NCBI GenBank assembly: GCA_017512985.1
Contig: JAFWEJ010000007.1
Location: 1-64,000, forward strand
Origin: Clostridia bacterium
Lineage (GTDB): Bacteria; Bacillota; Clostridia; Christensenellales; Aristaeellaceae
DNA length: 64,000 nt
Reading direction: 5' to 3'
A program made the position numbers and the translations under genes. This document shows positions 7,293-14,690 of this stretch, piece after piece; position 1 is the first letter of the stretch, and every line of letters starts with the position of its first letter. The notes beneath the pieces are model-generated. The model made no database searches. It was not told where the DNA came from and saw only the letters and a list, made by a program, of their open reading frames with translations.

Positions 7293-8567
7293 AAGATCCA
7301 CCATCTGCTGCGCCATCACCCGCAGCTGCTCTTTCATCATGTGGATGCAGTCCATCTTCGTCGCGACGCCCTGCACCACGTCCTCCGCGAACGTCCGGCA
7401 CGTCGGGCTTCCGCAGCTGCCGCAGTCAAATCCCGGCAGTTCCTTGTAGATCTTTTCAATCCGCTCCATCTTCCGCATGGCTTCCATCAAGTCGTCGTCC
7501 AGCTTCATCGCAGAGTTGGGCAGGATTCGCACGTCGTCATACAGCGTATACTTGGTCATCATGCCGTTGTCGACGTTCAGGTCCGGGTTCTGGTCCCGGC
7601 TTGCCAGGCGCCGCACGTTCGAACGCGCCACATAGTTGTTCTCAAAGTTCAGCGGGCCACCGACGCATCCGCCGGTGCAGGCCGCGCCTTCAAAGAACTC
7701 AAGGTTCTTCAGCCGGTTGTCCTCAATCTCCTCCAGCACATGGATGCAGTTTTCAATTCCGTCCACCGCCATGGAATTCTCCGGGTTCACGGCATAGCAT
7801 TCGCCGCCGCTCCGGGCCCAGCCCACGCCCAGGTCGGACGCGGTTTCCAGGCTGATGTCCACCGGAGCATTCCGGATCTGGCTGGACAGGAGTCCGTAGA
7901 TCTCCAGTACGGAGATCGCTCCGTCCACAGCGCTCTTCGCGTGGCCGATCGGCCGGCGGATGGCCGTTACCTTTGCCGGGCATGGCGTGATGAAGAAGCA
8001 GCCGATTTCCTCCTCCTTAACGCCGCGGGAACGGGCAAACTCACGCTTTGCGATCATCGCGGCAACCTCCATCGGCTGCCGGACGTCCACAATATGGTCC
8101 AGCAGGTCCGGGAAGCGCACCTGGATCAGCCTTACGATCGCAGGGCAGGCGGAAGAAATCACCGGCCGCGGAATGTCCGGATTCTTCAGCCGCTCCCGGA
8201 TTGCACGGGACACGACGTCAGCGCCGCGCGCAACCTCAAACGCGTCGTCAAAGCCCATCTGCTTCAGGCCGTTCAGGATCTGGCTGATGCTCTTCAGGTT
8301 ATTGAACTGGCCGTACAGGCTCGGTGCCGGCAGCGCGATTTTGTACTTGAACTTGCTGATGGAGGACAGCGGATCCGTCACAGCCACTTTGGCATGGTAT
8401 CCGCACACCCTTATGCATTCTCCGCAGTCGATGCAGCGCTCGTCAATAATGTGCGCGCGGCCGCCGCGGACGCGGATTGCCTCCGTGGGGCACCGTTTCA
8501 GGCAGTTCGTACAGCCCCTGCACTTGTCGCCTTCCAGCCTCACCGAATGAAACCGTTTCTGTTCCAT
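7272..8567 (-). CDS. Hydrogenase-like iron-sulfur protein, probable H2/redox sensor
   Basis: 431 residues: two N-terminal ferredoxin clusters (CRGCTNCLKRC and CIDCGECIRVC, about 15-55), a [FeFe]-hydrogenase large-subunit domain (about 75-370) and a C-terminal [4Fe-4S] motif CGSCGSPTC (about 396-404). The H-cluster motifs are altered but keep cysteines: SSACPAIVRLI, TPCPAK and AACTGGCVGG. Ala replaces the proton-transferring Cys of catalytic enzymes, as is known for sensory hydrogenases (HydS type). The protein is therefore more likely a sensor or regulator than a turnover enzyme. It follows the RsbW-like ATPase and DRTGG genes on the same strand, which suggests a signalling set acting on the nearby hydABC. 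That link is inference. Its stop codon lies in a hairpin. Confidence 0.85.
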   Translation of the reverse strand: MEQKRFHSVRLEGDKCRGCTNCLKRCPTEAIRVRGGRAHIIDERCIDCGECIRVCGYHAKVAVTDPLSSISKFKYKIALPAPSLYGQFNNLKSISQILNGLKQMGFDDAFEVARGADVVSRAIRERLKNPDIPRPVISSACPAIVRLIQVRFPDLLDHIVDVRQPMEVAAMIAKREFARSRGVKEEEIGCFFITPCPAKVTAIRRPIGHAKSAVDGAISVLEIYGLLSSQIRNAPVDISLETASDLGVGWARSGGECYAVNPENSMAVDGIENCIHVLEEIEDNRLKNLEFFEGAACTGGCVGGPLNFENNYVARSNVRRLASRDQNPDLNVDNGMMTKYTLYDDVRILPNSAMKLDDDLMEAMRKMERIEKIYKELPGFDCGSCGSPTCRTFAEDVVQGVATKMDCIHMMKEQLRVMAQQMVDLAKTTRE

Positions 8568-8610
8568 TTGTCCTAGCCTTTCTTATGCTAAAAGTAAAAA
8601 CTCAATTGTA

Positions 8611-8653
8611 CCGAAGGGGATTCTTAAGGGGGCGATCGGAAAGCCCCCTTAAG
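8611..8653. repeat. Dispersed GC-hairpin repeat, copy 2 (terminator-like)
   Basis: CCGAAGGGGATT followed by a perfect stem CTTAAGGGGGC/GCCCCCTTAAG with loop GATCGGAAA. It matches copy 1 (6382-6425) and includes the stop codon of the RsbW-like gene. Confidence 0.75.
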
Positions 8654-9074
8654 TTAATGCGAAGCTCATTGTAATCGTCGTCCCGACTCCGACCTCGCTC
8701 TGGATATCGAACTCCGTGGCGTTCCGTTTCATGTTCGGCAAACCCATGCCGGCGCCGAATCCCAGCGTCCGCGCTTCCGCGCTCGCCGTGGAAAATCCTT
8801 CCGTCATGGCCTGGTCGATATCCGGAATTCCGGGTCCCACGTCCTTTGAGATCAGCGTTACTTTTTCCGGGTCCACCAGCAGCGTCAGCGTTCCGCCCAG
8901 GGAGTGAATCACCAGGTTCAGTTCCACCTCATAGCAGGCGACGGAAACGTGCCGCAGCACTTCAGCGCTGATGCCCAGCTGCTTCAGCGTCCGTTTGATC
9001 GTCGTGGACGCTTCCCCTGCTGTTGTGTAAGCCCCGGCTTCCACCGGAAAGGTCTTTTCCAGGATGGTTGCCAC
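8649..9074 (-). CDS. RsbW-like ATP-binding protein (anti-sigma-factor type)
   Basis: A 141-residue GHKL ATPase of the RsbW/SpoIIAB kinase-like family. The N box is YEVELNLVIH (about 48-57), G1 is KDVGPGIPD (about 76-84) and G2 GFGAGMGLPNMKR (about 103-115). The start is a GTG preceded by GGAGGTG, which overlaps the stop codon of the upstream DRTGG gene. No sigma factor or anti-anti-sigma partner is visible nearby, so its target is unknown. It directly precedes the sensor-hydrogenase gene, which suggests a partner-switch output for H2 or redox sensing (inference). Confidence 0.85.
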   Translation of the reverse strand: MATILEKTFPVEAGAYTTAGEASTTIKRTLKQLGISAEVLRHVSVACYEVELNLVIHSLGGTLTLLVDPEKVTLISKDVGPGIPDIDQAMTEGFSTASAEARTLGFGAGMGLPNMKRNATEFDIQSEVGVGTTITMSFALT

Positions 9075-9077
9075 AGC

Positions 9078-9452
9078 TTACACCTCCTCCGTCACGCCCG
9101 TCTTCCGTTTTGTGCCGGGCAGCCCGTGGATGTAGAGTTCCCCGCATGCGGTATAAGTTGTAAGCGGGCTGGAAATCACCGTAATACCGATCTCTTCCGC
9201 CATTTCAAGCATTTCCTGGCTGGGCAGCTTCCCGCGCGAAAACACGATGCAGGTAATATCCAGCATCTCCGCGGTCCGGAGTACATGCGGATTGATCAGT
9301 CCTGTGATCAGCACCGTCTTTTCCTTCACGAAAGCCAGTACGTCGCTCATCAGGTCAGATCCGCACGCCGTGTCCACCCGCGTGTCAAGCCGGTCTTCGC
9401 CGATCAGCACCTTCCCGTCCACAATCTCCATTACCTGACGTATGGTCATCAT
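9078..9452 (-). CDS. DRTGG-domain protein (second copy)
   Basis: About 124 residues, starting at tandem ATG codons (MMTIRQVMEIVDG) that overlap the stop of the DUF6062 gene as ATGA. AAGGAG lies 9 bases upstream. The core VDTACGSDLMSDVLAFV, the segment VLITGLINPHVLRTAEM and a hydrophobic strand ITCIVFSRGKLP fit the DRTGG family, and it is a paralogue of 6420-6770. Two DRTGG proteins flanking an RsbW-like ATPase and a sensor hydrogenase make a recognisable clostridial set. The ligand is unknown. Confidence 0.78.
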   Translation of the reverse strand: MMTIRQVMEIVDGKVLIGEDRLDTRVDTACGSDLMSDVLAFVKEKTVLITGLINPHVLRTAEMLDITCIVFSRGKLPSQEMLEMAEEIGITVISSPLTTYTACGELYIHGLPGTKRKTGVTEEV

Positions 9453-10222
9453 TCGTTTGGCTCCTTTCCCACGCACCAGCCGCGTGCCTTGTTCACCGTG
9501 CGTTCCACCGCGTCTTTGCTGTTTTTCCAGCTTTCATTCTCATACCGGTAGTCGAACTTTTTGATAAACCAGGAGATGTCTTCCTGGATCCGGTCCATGT
9601 TTTCCTTCTCCAGGTCGACTGCCGTCTGGACAAACTCGCCCAGTTCCTTCGCGCCCAGTTCCTCTGTCGCGGCTTCCAGCATCTGTCCGAGGTGCGGCAG
9701 GCACAGGCCCTTGGATTTTTTGAACCTTGTCCGGAAATCCGTATCGTGCTGATACAGGTGGAAGAAAGTGTGCAGGTATCTGCCCATATTCTCCGCGATC
9801 GATTCACACATCAGGCAGCTGTCCGCCATCTCGTTCACAGCCTTCGCCTGGTTCAGGATCTCTGCCACGGCTGCCTTCGTCTTCCCGTTCAGCTTGTCGC
9901 CGATCCCGGCGTCCTTCAGCTGCTTTGCGCTCTTCTCCAGCCTGCCGTTGATCCGGGCCAGCTTTTCCCGGTTCTCAATCATATGGCTTTCCAGCATCAG
10001 TGCGTGCCCCAGCCTGTTGCTCATGGAAAACAGCATTGCATGATGCTTCCGGCAAAAACCCTTGTCGTTTACCCTGACCCGGACGTCCGGTTCCATCACG
10101 GAAGCGCCGAGATAACGTTCCGCTTCTCCCAGTTCCGTTTTCCGCTCCAGGGCGCACATCAGGCACTCCCCGTCCAGCTTCATCGCGTCCCACACAGGAA
10201 TTGTATCAATATGATAACGCAC
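9449..10222 (-). CDS. DUF6062 family protein, Cys/His-rich
   Basis: A 257-residue soluble protein of the uncharacterised DUF6062 family. Four Cys-rich spots suggest metal binding: GECLMC (about 18-23), GFCRKHH (about 56-62), DSCLMC and GLCLPHLGQ (about 163-171). The rest is helical. It starts with GTG about 11 bases after GGAGG; an earlier ATG is out of frame. It is the first gene of the sensor set and is coupled to the DRTGG gene. The position suggests a role in the same redox-regulation unit. No function is established. Confidence 0.75.
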   Translation of the reverse strand: MRYHIDTIPVWDAMKLDGECLMCALERKTELGEAERYLGASVMEPDVRVRVNDKGFCRKHHAMLFSMSNRLGHALMLESHMIENREKLARINGRLEKSAKQLKDAGIGDKLNGKTKAAVAEILNQAKAVNEMADSCLMCESIAENMGRYLHTFFHLYQHDTDFRTRFKKSKGLCLPHLGQMLEAATEELGAKELGEFVQTAVDLEKENMDRIQEDISWFIKKFDYRYENESWKNSKDAVERTVNKARGWCVGKEPNE

Positions 10223-10250
10223 CTGTTCATTATCCTCCGGCTTCAGAATT

Positions 10251-10280
10251 CATTATGAATTATGAATTGTAAATTATGAA
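10251..10280 (+). repeat. Heptamer array 4 (AATTATG variant)
   Basis: Four units: CATTATG, AATTATG, AATTGTA, AATTATG. It ends directly at the TAG stop of the dCMP deaminase gene and lies upstream of the DUF6062 gene. Confidence 0.8.
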
Positions 10281-10730
10281 CTAATCCTCAAATTTCTCCA
10301 GCTGTACGCCGGCTTCCGCGAACAGTTCCAGTGTGAACGGATCCGGATAGCCTTCCTTATATATCACCCGCTTGATACCGCTGTTGATAATCATCTTGCA
10401 GCACATGGAGCAGGGCTGGTGCGTGCAGTAGAGTGTTGCTCCGTCAATGGAAACGCCGATCTTTGCCGCCTGCACGATAGCGTTCTGTTCCGCGTGCACT
10501 GCGTAGCAGGTTTCCATCCGGGTGCCGCTGGCAATCCCCAGCTTGTCCCGCAGGCACTCTCCTTTGTCCCGGCAGGTCTTGATTCCGGCCGGCGCGCCGT
10601 TATATCCGGTGGTCATGATCCGCTTATCCTTGACGATCACGCAGCCGATGCTGCGGCCTGCCCGAAAACAGCTGGACCAGTCCGCGATCGTAAACGCCAT
10701 CTGCATGAACCGCTGATCCCACTTATCCAT
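10281..10730 (-). CDS. dCMP deaminase family protein (ComEB-like)
   Basis: A zinc cytidine/deoxycytidylate deaminase of 149 residues that deaminates dCMP to dUMP on the way to dTMP. The zinc motif is VHAEQNAIVQAA (about 77-88, His and catalytic Glu) with the downstream pair HQPCSMCCKM (about 104-113). The N-terminal GRSIGCVIVKD is typical. The start at MDKWDQRFM is preferred because an AAGGCGGGG-like site precedes it; the frame stays open 23 codons further upstream but those look non-coding. The stop codon abuts heptamer array 4. Confidence 0.9.
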   Translation of the reverse strand: MDKWDQRFMQMAFTIADWSSCFRAGRSIGCVIVKDKRIMTTGYNGAPAGIKTCRDKGECLRDKLGIASGTRMETCYAVHAEQNAIVQAAKIGVSIDGATLYCTHQPCSMCCKMIINSGIKRVIYKEGYPDPFTLELFAEAGVQLEKFED

Positions 10731-10801
10731 ATATATCCCCGCCTTTTTGATTGTACTTAACTGTTTAATTATAGAGGATAGAAATGGATTGGTCAACAAA
10801 A

Positions 10802-10828
10802 AGACAGACCCCGTAACAGGATCTGTCT
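10802..10828 (-). terminator. Terminator after the broken tRNA-Met copy
   Basis: Stem AGACAGATCC/GGGGTCTGTCT on the minus strand, followed by TTTTTG. It lies just past a tRNA-Met 3' fragment, as a tRNA terminator would. Confidence 0.8.
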
Positions 10829-10832
10829 GATG

Positions 10833-10855
10833 TGGCTCAAATAGGACTCGAACCT
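10833..10855 (-). pseudogene. tRNA-Met 3'-end fragment
   Basis: 23 bases identical to the T-arm and acceptor end of the intact tRNA-Met at 11065-11138, in the same orientation and followed by its own terminator. The 5' two thirds of the tRNA are missing and replaced by unrelated sequence. Confidence 0.8.
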
Positions 10856-11005
10856 GTACGCAGCCTCAATCGTCGCAGCACTCCCTTGGAGCGGTTCGCA
10901 CTGCTCGTTTCGGCTGACTCGCTTCCCTCGTTTTCGCCTTACGGCGAATGCCCCACCGGGGCACCTCTCGGATCACTCCCTCCTCACCCGGAGTGTCATA
11001 GGTTC
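10856..11005. repeat. Insert-like block ending in an inverted tRNA-Met piece
   Basis: About 150 bases without a convincing gene, containing short hairpins such as GCCTTACGGCGAATGCC and CCCACCGGGG. Its right end (10986-11005) is a 20-base exact copy, in inverse orientation, of the anticodon-stem to T-arm part of the intact tRNA-Met. It resembles a small repeat element inserted into or recombined with a tRNA copy. Confidence 0.55.
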
Positions 11006-11022
11006 AGAATTGCTGAAACAAA

Positions 11023-11063
11023 TATGAAAACAGCAGAACCGTTAAGGTCCTGCTGTTTTCATA
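11023..11063 (-). terminator. Terminator of the tRNA-fMet/tRNA-Met unit
   Basis: Perfect 14-bp stem (TATGAAAACAGCAG/CTGCTGTTTTCATA), directly after the tRNA-Met 3' end on the minus strand. Confidence 0.85.
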
Positions 11064-11064
11064 G

Positions 11065-11138
11065 TGGCTCAAATAGGACTCGAACCTATGACACTCCGGG
11101 TATGAACCGAATGCTCTAGCCAACTGAGCTATTGAGCC
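11065..11138 (-). tRNA. tRNA-Met (CAT), elongator
   Basis: 74 bases with a paired acceptor (GGCTCAA/TTGAGCC), discriminator A, D-arm AGCTCAGTTGG, anticodon loop with CAT, and T-arm GGTTCGAGTCC. CCA is not encoded. It lies 3 bases after tRNA-fMet, so the two are cotranscribed. Confidence 0.93.
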
Positions 11139-11141
11139 AAA

Positions 11142-11217
11142 TGGTTGCGGGGGAGGGATTTGAACCCCCGACCTCCGGGTTATGAGCCCGACGAGCTGCC
11201 AGCTGCTCCACCCCGCG
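11142..11217 (-). tRNA. tRNA-fMet (CAT), initiator
   Basis: 76 bases including the encoded CCA. The first base C faces A at position 72 (CGCGGGG against CCCCGCA), the unpaired end that marks initiator tRNA. The GGG/CCC anticodon stem pairs next to the CAT loop also fit an initiator. Confidence 0.95.
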
Positions 11218-11294
11218 ATATCTCCGCTCTTGCGAGCGCAAGGGATATATTACATGAGCCGGATTAAAAAGTCAAGTGAAAAATACACATGAAT

Positions 11295-11323
11295 TTGACA
11301 CGCATTGCCGCCCTTGCTATAAT
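11295..11323 (+). promoter_or_regulatory. Consensus sigma-A promoter
   Basis: TTGACA, 17 bases, TATAAT: a perfect match to the housekeeping consensus, 38 bases before the start of the DUF5684 gene. Confidence 0.9.
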
Positions 11324-11360
11324 TTCCCAAAATATAACCCATATCAAAGGAGGCTGTCCC

Positions 11361-11921
11361 ATGTTCGGCTACAGTTACAATCTTCAGTCCCTCGGCGTTT
11401 CCGGTTTCCTGGTCTTTCTCATCTTCACGCTGGTTTACGTCGCAGTAAGTTTTGTCCTGCGCTGGAACATGTTCATAAAAGCAGGCGAACCCGGCTGGAA
11501 GTCCCTGATTCCTTTCTACAGCGATTATACTGAGTGGAAGATCGTCGGCTTTGGAAAAGAGTATATTCAGCTGCTGCTTCTGGGCATCGGCGTTGTCATC
11601 GTGTCCCTGCTGTTCTCCCTGCTGGGTGCTTTCGGCGCCATCATCAACGTAATCCTTTGGATTGTTTATTCTGTTCTCTCCGTAATCATTACCATCCGCA
11701 AGTGCATCTGTCTGGCCCATTGTTTCGGCAAGGATGACACCTTCGGCCTTGTCGGGCTGCTGATTTTCAGCTCAATCGGCACGCTGATCCTCTCCTGGGG
11801 CAACTGCACTTACACCGCTCCTGAAGCGCCTGTAAGCGAGGAAGGCAGCCCGATCACAAAGAGCTCCATGGTAACCGGCATCCTCGCGGACATCAAAGCC
11901 GGCCGTCCGATCGGCAAATAA
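11361..11921 (+). CDS. DUF5684 membrane protein
   Basis: A 186-residue integral membrane protein of the DUF5684 family. The start follows AAAGGAGG by 7 bases. Four to five hydrophobic segments are visible: about 13-32, 68-90, 90-112 and 128-148. Between the first two lies the family-typical loop KAGEPGWKSLIPFYSDYTEW. The short C-terminal tail is polar. The function is unknown. It stands alone on the plus strand with a consensus promoter and its own hairpin, so it is probably expressed constitutively at a high level. A relative with a zinc ribbon is at 50147-50764. Confidence 0.85.
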   Translation: MFGYSYNLQSLGVSGFLVFLIFTLVYVAVSFVLRWNMFIKAGEPGWKSLIPFYSDYTEWKIVGFGKEYIQLLLLGIGVVIVSLLFSLLGAFGAIINVILWIVYSVLSVIITIRKCICLAHCFGKDDTFGLVGLLIFSSIGTLILSWGNCTYTAPEAPVSEEGSPITKSSMVTGILADIKAGRPIGK

Positions 11922-11942
11922 TTATTCTCTTCAATACAGATC

Positions 11943-11968
11943 AGCGCCCGGGCATCTGCCCGGGCGCT
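11943..11968. terminator. GC-rich hairpin between convergent genes
   Basis: Perfect 11-bp stem AGCGCCCGGGC/GCCCGGGCGCT with a 4-base loop. There is no good T-run on either side, but its position between convergent stop codons fits a bidirectional terminator. Confidence 0.65.
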
Positions 11969-11989
11969 GTGTTCATGTTGGTTTAAGAA

Positions 11990-12934
11990 TTACTTCACGG
12001 TCACGCCGGTGATGTGGGGATTCGCGCCGTTGTACCAGTACAGGAAGCCTTCGCAGTCGATGGTGTCGCCGACCTTCAGGCCTTCAACCGCCTTGTACAC
12101 TTCGGTGTCGTTTCCGCACAGATAGCTCTCCACGCAGAAGTTGTAGACATTGCCGTCCAGTTCAACATTGAAGTACAGGTCGCTGTTGCTCTCGTTGCTG
12201 CCGGAACCGTCCCATGCATACAGGAACGCATACTCTTCTTCCTTGCCTTCCACCTTGGAGGGAGCAACCTTCAGGCCCTTGAAGGAAACCTTCTCGTTCA
12301 TATGATTGATCAGTTCGTCCTTGCCGAGCAGCGCGGTCACGTCTTCGGGCTCAGCAATGAAGGAACCTTCCAGGATTTCATAAGTCCCGTCGAGGATCTC
12401 AACTTCGCCGGACCACTCGGATTTTACGCCGGAGAGGCGGATCTTCGTGCCGGGCACAGCCAGCTTCGCGGCATCTTCTTCAGTGCAGGGCAGGTCATAG
12501 GCAAAATAGGCGCCGTGGTTCTCATCCTGCAGGTACAGCTTGATTTTGCCGTCATACCAGGACTGATTGCCCTGGACATAGGCTTCGATCGTAACAGCGC
12601 TGTCCATTTCGGCCTTTACGTACTCGTCGTAGCTCAGCACCTTCAGGGCTTCTGCAGCTTCTTCGACCGTTTCCTTGGCTTCTTCAACCTTCTCTTCGAC
12701 GGTCTCCTTCGCCTCTTCTACCTTCTCTTCGACAGTTTCCTTGACTTCTTCTACCTTCTCTTCGACGGTCTCCTTGACCTCTTCAGCCTTCTCTTCTGCC
12801 TTTTCAGCGGCTTCTTCAACCGTCTGCTTGGCATCCTTGGCGGCCTCTTCCGTCTTCTTGCTGCATCCACTCATCACGATCGCCACAACCGCGATAATTG
12901 CCAGGAGCAGAATCAATACCTTCTTGTTTTTCAT
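11990..12934 (-). CDS. Lipoprotein with amphipathic 11-residue repeats and OB-like domain
   Basis: A 314-residue surface lipoprotein. The signal peptide ends in the lipobox MSGC. From about residue 30 to 95 there is a highly charged helical stretch built of 11-residue units (VKETVEEKVEE and variants, about five copies), encoded by 33-bp DNA repeats. It should form a long amphipathic or coiled-coil stalk. The C-terminal 210 residues look like two OB-fold-like modules (AVTIEAYVQGNQSWYDG; EKVSFKGLKVAPSKVEG). The start chosen is the second ATG, 9 bases after AGGAG; an ATG two codons earlier is too close to the ribosome site. It follows the sugar importer genes on the same strand. The function is unknown; the OB assignment is inference. 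Confidence 0.75.
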   Translation of the reverse strand: MKNKKVLILLLAIIAVVAIVMSGCSKKTEEAAKDAKQTVEEAAEKAEEKAEEVKETVEEKVEEVKETVEEKVEEAKETVEEKVEEAKETVEEAAEALKVLSYDEYVKAEMDSAVTIEAYVQGNQSWYDGKIKLYLQDENHGAYFAYDLPCTEEDAAKLAVPGTKIRLSGVKSEWSGEVEILDGTYEILEGSFIAEPEDVTALLGKDELINHMNEKVSFKGLKVAPSKVEGKEEEYAFLYAWDGSGSNESNSDLYFNVELDGNVYNFCVESYLCGNDTEVYKAVEGLKVGDTIDCEGFLYWYNGANPHITGVTVK

Positions 12935-13005
12935 GTCCATTGTCTCCTCTCTCGTTTCACCGTCTTCGGCAAACACGCGTATAATACATCATCACTGTTG
13001 AAAAT

Positions 13006-14619
13006 TCAATCGTTTCTTCTTGTTTTTTTCTTCTGCCACAGCTTGTACAGAAGGATTACAGCCCATATGCAGGGGATCAGCGTCAGCAAAACGACCGATT
13101 CCGCAGCCAGCGGCCTTTTTTCTGCATCACCTTCTTCCGTCTTTTCAGCTGCTTTTCCGATCTGGTCAAGCCGGTACAGGCTTTCCACTTCCGTATACAG
13201 TTTCGTGATAAACGCGTCGTTCATCTCCTGCTTCCGGCGGGCGCCTTTCACCGTGTTTTCAATCAGCTGCCCGGCCGCGGACCGCAGGCTGGCGCTGCCG
13301 TTGAACACCGGTGTTACAAATGTATCCGCCGTATGCTTCATCAGCAGTTCGCTCGCTTCAATCTTGATGCTGTAATGTGTTTTGTTGTCCTCGCCTTTCC
13401 TGCCCAGGTAATCCTGGTACTCCGCGCTGTTCTGTGCCTTCAGGGTCACCGGCAGGTATCCTTCCGTCTCCGCGTATCCCATCTGGATCTCATTCGTCAG
13501 CAGATACTGCACAAACAGCCAGCTGGCCAGTACTTCCTGGCTGTTTTTTTTGCTGAATACGCAGACGCTCGGTCCCTGGCTGATCATCTTCGGCTCTTCC
13601 GGATTGAACTGGGGAATCGGCATAACCTTTGTATGGAACTGCACCACCTGCTCCTTATGGATATCCAGCATCGGAGCGTCGCTTCCCATCCAGGTTGCGC
13701 CGGCCGTGGAGTCGATCGCGAAGATGCACTGCCCGGCATTCAGGAAATTGCCCGGGTAGCTGCTGATTGCGAAAGTTGAAAAGGCCCTGCTCTTTCCGTG
13801 GGTAAAAATTTCTTCCAGCAGGCTCCTCGTTGTATCGTTGAAGATCAGGATCTCACCGTCGTCCGTGGAATACGGCGCGTTCAGCTGCTTCAGCATGGAG
13901 ATCATCATATTGTCTGTGCTCTTGTAGATAAAGGGAATCAGGACTTTCTGCCCGTTCACCCTGAACACGCCGTTTTCGTCCTGTTCCATTGCCTTCTCGC
14001 TGACTTCCCAGATGAAATCCCATGTCATCACATCCGGAAGCTCGTATCCAAGCGCTTTGACATAATCCTCATTGACATACAGCGCTTCCGTGGACCGCAT
14101 ATAGGGCATGGCGTAAAGCCGGTCCCCGATCCGGCACTCCTGCAGGAACTCCGGCACGATCTCCTCCTGCTTCGGCGCGTCAAAGCGAACCTCGCTGCCG
14201 CCCAGGCCGAAACGCGGATCCGCCATAAGGTCGTCCAGCGGCGTCACCGTGTCCGCGCCGGTTAGGTAGGTGGCGATATGATCCGGATAAGTGATGCAGA
14301 CGTTTGGCGTCGTATCGGTGGAAATGTTTGTGATCACGTCGTTGTAGATCCGGCTGTAGTCCGTATACAGCCGCATGTTCACTGTCACGTTCGGATACAG
14401 CTTCTGGAAACCCTCGATGGCCTGCCTGTACACTTCCACCTGGGTCCTGTTTGTATCGTTCTTCGCCCAGAATACGATCTCGATCGGCGTCGTATCGTCA
14501 AAGTGATCCGGCACGGCAAAGGAAACGCTTTTCTGCTTCCCGTGGCACGCCGTCAGCGTTAAAAGCAATCCCACCAGCAAAACAATTGCTGTGATTCGCT
14601 TCTTCATACTCTTCTTCAT
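13006..14619 (-). CDS. Sugar ABC transporter substrate-binding lipoprotein with C-terminal membrane helix
   Basis: About 537 residues of the extracellular solute-binding protein family 1. The signal peptide ends in the lipobox LTAC. The mature part has the family pattern IEIVFWAKNDTNRTQ, FQKLYPNVTVNM and later SQGPSVCVFSKKNSQEVLA. It should deliver sugars to the two permeases encoded just upstream in the operon. An unusual feature is a second hydrophobic segment at the very C-terminus (VVLLTLIPCIWAVILLYKL) followed by KKKTRR, so the protein may be anchored at both ends. The start at MKKSMKKR follows AGAGGA by 7 bases. A heptamer array lies in its leader. The sugar cannot be named. Confidence 0.88.
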   Translation of the reverse strand: MKKSMKKRITAIVLLVGLLLTLTACHGKQKSVSFAVPDHFDDTTPIEIVFWAKNDTNRTQVEVYRQAIEGFQKLYPNVTVNMRLYTDYSRIYNDVITNISTDTTPNVCITYPDHIATYLTGADTVTPLDDLMADPRFGLGGSEVRFDAPKQEEIVPEFLQECRIGDRLYAMPYMRSTEALYVNEDYVKALGYELPDVMTWDFIWEVSEKAMEQDENGVFRVNGQKVLIPFIYKSTDNMMISMLKQLNAPYSTDDGEILIFNDTTRSLLEEIFTHGKSRAFSTFAISSYPGNFLNAGQCIFAIDSTAGATWMGSDAPMLDIHKEQVVQFHTKVMPIPQFNPEEPKMISQGPSVCVFSKKNSQEVLASWLFVQYLLTNEIQMGYAETEGYLPVTLKAQNSAEYQDYLGRKGEDNKTHYSIKIEASELLMKHTADTFVTPVFNGSASLRSAAGQLIENTVKGARRKQEMNDAFITKLYTEVESLYRLDQIGKAAEKTEEGDAEKRPLAAESVVLLTLIPCIWAVILLYKLWQKKKTRRND

Positions 14620-14652
14620 TCTTCCGTCCTCTGGATTCAATCCATAATCGTT

Positions 14653-14690
14653 CGTTGTGCATTATGCATTGTGCATTGTGCATTATGAAT
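14653..14690 (+). repeat. Heptamer array 5
   Basis: Five units (CGTTGTG, CATTATG, CATTGTG, CATTGTG, CATTATG) between two genes of one operon. It ends at the TAA stop of the permease and lies 33 bases before the substrate-binding protein start. Confidence 0.9.
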
